Shown here piece by piece: positions 5,268 to 9,036 of a stretch of 9,036 nucleotides of DNA. How positions within the stretch are numbered: position 1 is the stretch's first letter; each line of letters starts with the position of its first letter. This DNA is from an uncultured Collinsella sp. (GTDB lineage: Bacteria > Actinomycetota > Coriobacteriia > Coriobacteriales > Coriobacteriaceae): contig CALGZY010000231.1 in assembly GCA_937934355.1 (NCBI GenBank), positions 1 to 9,036 on the forward strand. Direction: 5' to 3'. The notes beneath the pieces are model-generated. The model worked only from the letters and a program-made list of their open reading frames with translations, did no database searches and was not told where the DNA came from. The position numbers and the translations under genes are program-made.

Positions 5268-6830
5268 ATGGATGAAGTCAAAACGGCCTTCCAGAACTTT
5301 GGCCGCGTTATCGTCGACCCTATTTTGTACCTTTCGGTAACGGGCATCATTTTGGCCATCGCCACGGTATGCTCGCTCGGCAGCGGAGTTGTCGCAGATC
5401 TGGGCACGCTGCTCTCCGCGGCAACCAACTCCGCGGTGATCGGCAACCTGCCGGTGATTTTCGCAGTCGGCCTAACGGCAGGCTTCGCAAAGAAGCAAAA
5501 ATCCAACGCGGCAGTGTTTGGACTTATTAGTTACCTCATGTTCCTGTATGTCAACAACGCCTACCTGACGCTCACCGATCAGCTGGCAAAAGCTGGCGCG
5601 ATGGGTCTGTATGGCACTGGCCAGGCAACGGTACTGGGTCTTCAAGTTACCGATGTCAACGTCTTCGGCGGCGTACTCATCGGATGCTTCTGCGGTTGGC
5701 TCTATAACAAACTGATCGACGTAAAGGTATCGGAGTATATCCGGATTTACGGCGGACCCCGCCTGGCCCTTCTGGCGATGGTTCCGCTGAGCATTGTCTT
5801 CGGCATCGGAGCGACTATCGTGTGGCCCCCTATCGCTAACGCCATCAGCAACGCTTCTTCATTCATCGCAGCCTCGGGTGGTCTGGGCGTTTTCATTTAC
5901 GGCTTCCTGAACCGCGTCCTCGTACCTCTCGGCATGCACCACTTTATGTGGATGCCGTTTGACTACTCCGCGATTGGCGGCACGGCGGTCGTCGCCGGCC
6001 AGAGTGTTTCCGGCGCAGCAAACATCTTCTATGCCGAGCTTCCCCATATCGCCGACGGATCCCTCACCACAGTCGACCCCTCTGTCCGCTTTGCCATGTT
6101 CGGCTTTGGCAAGGAATTCGTAACCCTCGGCACCGTGCTCGCAATGATTGCGACTTCCCGTCCGGAGAATCGAAAAGCTGTCGCAGCCATGCTGGTGCCC
6201 ATTTACATCACCGCCATGCTCTCCGGCATCACTGAGCCGCTCGACTTCATGATCCTGTTCGCGTCTCCGATTCTCTGGGTTGCCTACAGCCTGTTCTACG
6301 GACTGGGCGAGATGCTCCTGTTTGTCCTGGGAGTCCGCTTGCTTAACATGTACGGTGGCATCGAGCTGCTCACGCTCGGCCTGCCTTTGCCAATGGGCGT
6401 CACCAAGTTCCCGATTTACATCGTCTTGGGCATCGTGTTTGCCGCCGTTTCGTTCATCGTTCTGGCGATGGTGATCAAGAAACTCAACCTCATGACGCCC
6501 GGCCGTTCCGCAGAGTGGTCTGCAGAGGTCTCCGGAGGCAACAATGCTCTCGAGTCCTCCGGAACTCCGGAAGTCGACGCAAAACAGCAGGAAATGGTGC
6601 AGAACATCATCAACGGCCTTGGCGGCAAGGACAATATCAACACCATGGGCTGCTGCATGACTCGTCTCCGTGTCGAAGTCAAAGATCCCGACAAGGTCAA
6701 CGAAGAGACCATCAAGAAGGCTATCGACAAGGGCCTGTTTAAGAACGGCACCAATGTCCAAATTGTCGTGGGAACCAACGTGCACTCCGTCTACGACCTG
6801 CTGCGTCCCATCCTTAATCTGGAAGATTAA
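5268..6830 (+). CDS. PTS alpha-glucoside/maltose-type permease, fused EIICB
   Basis: A 520-aa inner-membrane permease of the glucose superfamily, MalX/GlvC-like, that imports and phosphorylates a sugar. ATG at 5268 follows GGAGAGG. Residues 1 to about 410 form the EIIC domain: many hydrophobic helices, M-H-H-F at 223-226, and the conserved G-I-T-E-P at 320-324 involved in sugar binding. A hydrophilic linker (about 410-445) leads to the EIIB domain, with N-I-I-N-G-L-G-G-K-D-N-I and the phosphorylation motif C-M-T-R-L-R; Cys463 is the expected phospho-acceptor, and Cys462 is an extra adjacent cysteine. No EIIA domain is fused or encoded nearby, so it probably uses a glucose-type EIIA from elsewhere. 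The GH4 6-phospho-alpha-glucosidase downstream points to maltose or related alpha-glucosides rather than glucose; the exact substrate is not readable. Confidence 0.93.
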   Translation: MDEVKTAFQNFGRVIVDPILYLSVTGIILAIATVCSLGSGVVADLGTLLSAATNSAVIGNLPVIFAVGLTAGFAKKQKSNAAVFGLISYLMFLYVNNAYLTLTDQLAKAGAMGLYGTGQATVLGLQVTDVNVFGGVLIGCFCGWLYNKLIDVKVSEYIRIYGGPRLALLAMVPLSIVFGIGATIVWPPIANAISNASSFIAASGGLGVFIYGFLNRVLVPLGMHHFMWMPFDYSAIGGTAVVAGQSVSGAANIFYAELPHIADGSLTTVDPSVRFAMFGFGKEFVTLGTVLAMIATSRPENRKAVAAMLVPIYITAMLSGITEPLDFMILFASPILWVAYSLFYGLGEMLLFVLGVRLLNMYGGIELLTLGLPLPMGVTKFPIYIVLGIVFAAVSFIVLAMVIKKLNLMTPGRSAEWSAEVSGGNNALESSGTPEVDAKQQEMVQNIINGLGGKDNINTMGCCMTRLRVEVKDPDKVNEETIKKAIDKGLFKNGTNVQIVVGTNVHSVYDLLRPILNLED

Positions 6831-6868
6831 CAGTCGCGTAATCGATAAGCGATAAGCGAGGAGACCTC

Positions 6869-7138
6869 ATGTTGACCAAAACGTTTCATTCAATCCGAGG
6901 CATGTTCGAACGCCTGCTCAACATGTACAAAGAAAAGTCGACAAGGGGTCTTCTCGTACTTATGGCTGCATTCGCATGTGGTTTTATCTGGCCGCTCCTG
7001 GGTCTACTCGCTGCGGTTTGGACCCGGCGTTCAGGAAGGCACGCGGACGCAGGCAGCATTGCAGGCATGGCGGCGGTCATCAACATCGCTACCTACTTCG
7101 TGCAGATAGTAACCAAGATTGTCTGCAGCTCAATTTGA
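6869..7138 (+). CDS. Small two-helix membrane protein in the PTS operon, unknown function
   Basis: An 89-aa protein starting at ATG 6869, with GAGGAG at 6858-6863 five bases upstream, 38 bases after the permease stop. Residues 1-26 are basic and amphipathic. Residues about 27-51 form one hydrophobic helix containing W-P-L-L-G-L-L, residues about 52-62 a positively charged loop (R-R-S-G-R-H), and residues about 63-85 a second helix. It ends 19 bases before the GH4 start, so all three genes are almost certainly co-transcribed. I do not recognise the family. It might assist permease assembly or be a small transport accessory protein; neither is supported beyond its position. Confidence 0.75.
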   Translation: MLTKTFHSIRGMFERLLNMYKEKSTRGLLVLMAAFACGFIWPLLGLLAAVWTRRSGRHADAGSIAGMAAVINIATYFVQIVTKIVCSSI

Positions 7139-7157
7139 TTTGAAAGGCATGAACAAC

Positions 7158-8486
7158 ATGAACGGATACAAGATTGTCATCTGCGGCGGCGGCAGCACCT
7201 ATACCGCCGGTATCGTCAAAGACCTGATTGATCAAAAGGACGAACTGGGGATTCGTGAGCTTTGGCTCTATGACATCGACAAGGAACGCCAGGACACGGT
7301 CGCTGTGGTGGTTAAGGCAGTTATCGATGACCTTGCCCCCGAGATCCCCTTGCATGTAACCGTCGACCCCAAAGAGGCGTTTACAGATGCGAACTTTGTT
7401 ATGGCGCAGATGCGCGTGGGCGGGCTCAAGATGCGTATCCAGGATGAGCAGATCAGCCTGCGCCATGGCGTAGTCGGCCAAGAGACCTGCGGAGCAGGTG
7501 GCATGGCCTATGGCATGAGGACCATCTTCCCCATGTGCGAGCTTGTCGATTTCTGCGAGGAGTACGCCTGCAAGGACTACTGGATCGTCAACTACTCTAA
7601 CCCCGCTGCCATCGTAGCCAAGGCAATGCACAAGCTGCGTCCAAACGCTCGCATTCTCGACATCTGCGATATGCCGGTAGAGATTGAAGCCCGCATGGCG
7701 GAGATTTTGGGCTGCGAACTCGACGACATTGAAGTCGACTACTTTGGCCTCAATCACTTTGGGTGGTATACCAGCGTACGCTGCAAGGGCGTCGACGTTA
7801 CGGACAAGCTCAAAGAGCACGTGCGTAAGTACGGTTACATTTCCGAGGCAAGCCTCAATGACGCATTGGTAAAGGACCCAGACTGGGCCCACACCTTCAA
7901 GAATGCGGCAACGATTTCTACGCTATTCCAGGATTACCTCCCCAACACCTATTACCAGTATTACCTGTTGCCCGATGCCTGCGTGGAGTACATGGACATC
8001 AATAACACGCGTGGCATGCAGGTCGTAAACGGCCGCGAAAAGCGTATCTTCGACGCATCTGCGGCGCTTAAGCGCGGTGAAAAGGTCGATCTCACGCAGT
8101 TCTACGTAGGCGTCCACGGCAGGTTCATTGTCGATGTCGTCAAGTCCCTGGCGAAGGATTTGCGCCATCGCCAGCTGGTGATTGTGCCCAATAATGGCGC
8201 AATCGAGAATCTCTCGGACGACGCGACCGTCGAGATTCCGGCGTACATCACCGATCGAGGAGCCGAACCGGTCCGCGTCGGGAAGATTCCCCGCTTCTAC
8301 AAGGGCCTTATCGAGCAGCAGGATGCCTGCGAGGGCCTTGTGGTCGAGGCCGTTATCGAGGGCTCCTACCAGAAGGCACTCGAGGCCTTCACCCTCAATC
8401 GCACGATTCCCTCAGCGCGCGTGGCTAAGGAAGTCTTGGACGACATGATCGAGGCGAACAAGGGCTATTGGCCTGAGCTGAAGTAG
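7158..8486 (+). CDS. GH4 6-phospho-alpha-glucosidase
   Basis: A 442-aa cytoplasmic enzyme of glycoside hydrolase family 4, which uses NAD+ and a divalent metal (usually Mn2+) to hydrolyse 6-phospho-alpha-glucosides. ATG at 7158 is chosen because GAAAGG lies ten bases upstream; an ATG at 7149 is too close to that site. The N-terminus has the nucleotide-binding G-G-G-S-T-Y-T (10-16). G-Q-E-T-C-G is at 107-112. C-D-M-P starts at Cys170, the form typical of alpha- rather than beta-specific members. G-L-N-H ends at His200. Cys170 and His200 correspond to the metal ligands, and Asp171 and Tyr265 to the catalytic residues known from B. subtilis GlvA (Cys171, His202, Asp172, Tyr265). Length is normal for the family. 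It cleaves the product of the upstream EIICB permease. Confidence 0.95.
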   Translation: MNGYKIVICGGGSTYTAGIVKDLIDQKDELGIRELWLYDIDKERQDTVAVVVKAVIDDLAPEIPLHVTVDPKEAFTDANFVMAQMRVGGLKMRIQDEQISLRHGVVGQETCGAGGMAYGMRTIFPMCELVDFCEEYACKDYWIVNYSNPAAIVAKAMHKLRPNARILDICDMPVEIEARMAEILGCELDDIEVDYFGLNHFGWYTSVRCKGVDVTDKLKEHVRKYGYISEASLNDALVKDPDWAHTFKNAATISTLFQDYLPNTYYQYYLLPDACVEYMDINNTRGMQVVNGREKRIFDASAALKRGEKVDLTQFYVGVHGRFIVDVVKSLAKDLRHRQLVIVPNNGAIENLSDDATVEIPAYITDRGAEPVRVGKIPRFYKGLIEQQDACEGLVVEAVIEGSYQKALEAFTLNRTIPSARVAKEVLDDMIEANKGYWPELK

Positions 8487-8510
8487 AGAAGCCATCCAGA
8501 TAGCAAAAGC

Positions 8511-8555
8511 ACAAAAGGTGGCCTCAAGGCAAAATGCTTTGGGGTCACCTTTTGT
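8511..8555. terminator. Bidirectional terminator between the PTS operon and the regulator gene
   Basis: Arms 8511-8531 and 8535-8555 pair over 21 bp (three positions as G-U or A-C, depending on strand) around a three-base loop. The outer ends are ACAAAAGG and CCTTTTGT, so each strand has a T-rich 3' side. It lies 24 bases after the GH4 stop and 4 bases before the end of the convergent gene, so it probably serves both. Confidence 0.88.
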
Positions 8556-8559
8556 ATGA

Positions 8560-9036
8560 CTAAATCTCCGCAAAACTCGTAAAGATGAACGAATCGGCCT
8601 CGTGTTTTACACGATAGTTCTCTTGATAATCCTGATTGAATATAAGCGAATAAATAACCTGAAGCGTATACGTGAGCGAGATCATGGAAGAGTAATTGGC
8701 AACCTTTCCAATCACGCGCTCTGATTTTGGAATGAGCAAGACAGTGTCGCATTGCCTGGCGAGCGCCGAATCAGAAAACGCCGTGATTAAACACGGCTTG
8801 ATTCCGCGCTCGGAAAGAGCGGCGGCGTATTTGGAATAATCATAGTGAATGCCGCTGTAGCTTAGGAATAAAAACAGGTCGCCGGGCCTACCGTTCTTAA
8901 CGTGCAGTGTCTGCAGGCCACCGTCGTCCGCCATGGTGACATGACGATCGAGCTTGAGAAGATTGTTGCGAAAGATACATCCCGCACTGATATCTTCTGT
9001 ATTGAAGACGTCGATGGCGCATCCATATACCATTGG
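8560..9036 (-). CDS. RpiR/MurR-family transcriptional regulator, C-terminal SIS domain (partial)
   Basis: The gene runs off the right edge; about 158 C-terminal residues are visible, and the open frame continues through base 9036, so the ATG at 9031-9033 is probably internal. The visible part is a sugar-isomerase (SIS) domain: G-D-L-F-L-F-L-S-Y-S-G with the typical S-Y-S-G phosphosugar loop, then K-Y-A-A-A-L-S-E-R-G-I-K-P-C-L-I-T and the T-V-L-L-I-P-K-S-E strand. The N-terminal helix-turn-helix lies outside the window. RpiR proteins sense sugar phosphates through the SIS domain. Its place facing the PTS/GH4 operon makes it the likely regulator of that operon, responding perhaps to the phosphorylated alpha-glucoside or glucose-6-phosphate (inference). 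Confidence 0.9.
   Translation of the reverse strand, partial: PMVYGCAIDVFNTEDISAGCIFRNNLLKLDRHVTMADDGGLQTLHVKNGRPGDLFLFLSYSGIHYDYSKYAAALSERGIKPCLITAFSDSALARQCDTVLLIPKSERVIGKVANYSSMISLTYTLQVIYSLIFNQDYQENYRVKHEADSFIFTSFAEI

Noticed and set aside
5042..5506. Minus-strand open frame of 154 codons over the PTS leader
   Set aside because: Its 5' half is antisense to the permease and its 3' half covers the leader with poor codon character.
5859..6785. Long open frame (308 codons) on the minus strand
   Set aside because: It lies fully antisense to the clear EIICB permease gene. Its histidine- and aspartate-rich translation is what the codon bias of the permease produces on the other strand.
7089..7892. 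Open frame of 267 codons on the minus strand
   Set aside because: It is antisense to the GH4 gene, whose catalytic residues are all in place; no family likeness in the antisense product.

Overview
The window looks like a chromosomal stretch from a gut actinobacterium of the class Coriobacteriia, probably Collinsella or a relative. This rests on moderately high GC coding sequence, a BspA-like repeat protein with the typical 'IYADATWALP' wording, and a short PTS/GH4 sugar operon with an RpiR regulator. The assignment is inference; no rRNA or other phylogenetic marker is present.

The left half (about 1-5020) is accessory DNA. Two near-identical copies of the 3' half of a Met-type (CAU) tRNA lie on the minus strand at 13-55 and 4590-4632, in direct orientation, and neither continues into a full tRNA. 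They look like attachment-site scars bracketing about 4.6 kb. The bracketed DNA holds: (i) a lone 555-aa AlbA_2/Schlafen-like plus GHKL-ATPase protein (234-1901), preceded by an AT-rich region packed with TTTAGTC/GACTAAA boxes, including a perfect 13-bp palindrome; (ii) a 0.6-kb stretch with an 18-bp tandem repeat and a decayed minus-strand gene; (iii) a divergent pair, a small membrane protein (2542-2877, minus) and an XRE-type regulator (3002-3880, plus); (iv) a chimeric minus-strand ORF (3861-4373) joining a transposase-like zinc-ribbon start to a BspA-like (DUF285) tail, its 3' end overlapping the regulator's by 20 bp. To the right of the second tRNA scar is a degenerate ORF (4664-5017) with weak resemblance to a tyrosine recombinase catalytic domain. 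No intact integrase, conjugation or phage structural gene is visible.

The right half (about 5018-9036) is an ordinary metabolic locus for uptake and cleavage of an alpha-glucoside. A leader with inverted repeats precedes a fused EIICB permease (5268-6830), a small two-helix membrane protein of unknown role (6869-7138), and a GH4 6-phospho-alpha-glucosidase with all expected catalytic and metal ligands (7158-8486). A 21-bp bidirectional terminator (8511-8555) separates this operon from a convergent RpiR-family regulator gene that runs off the right edge (8560-9036, minus). The expected flow is: sugar imported and phosphorylated by EIICB (with an EIIA from elsewhere), hydrolysed by the GH4 enzyme to glucose-6-phosphate plus a second sugar, with the RpiR protein probably sensing a sugar phosphate and controlling the operon.
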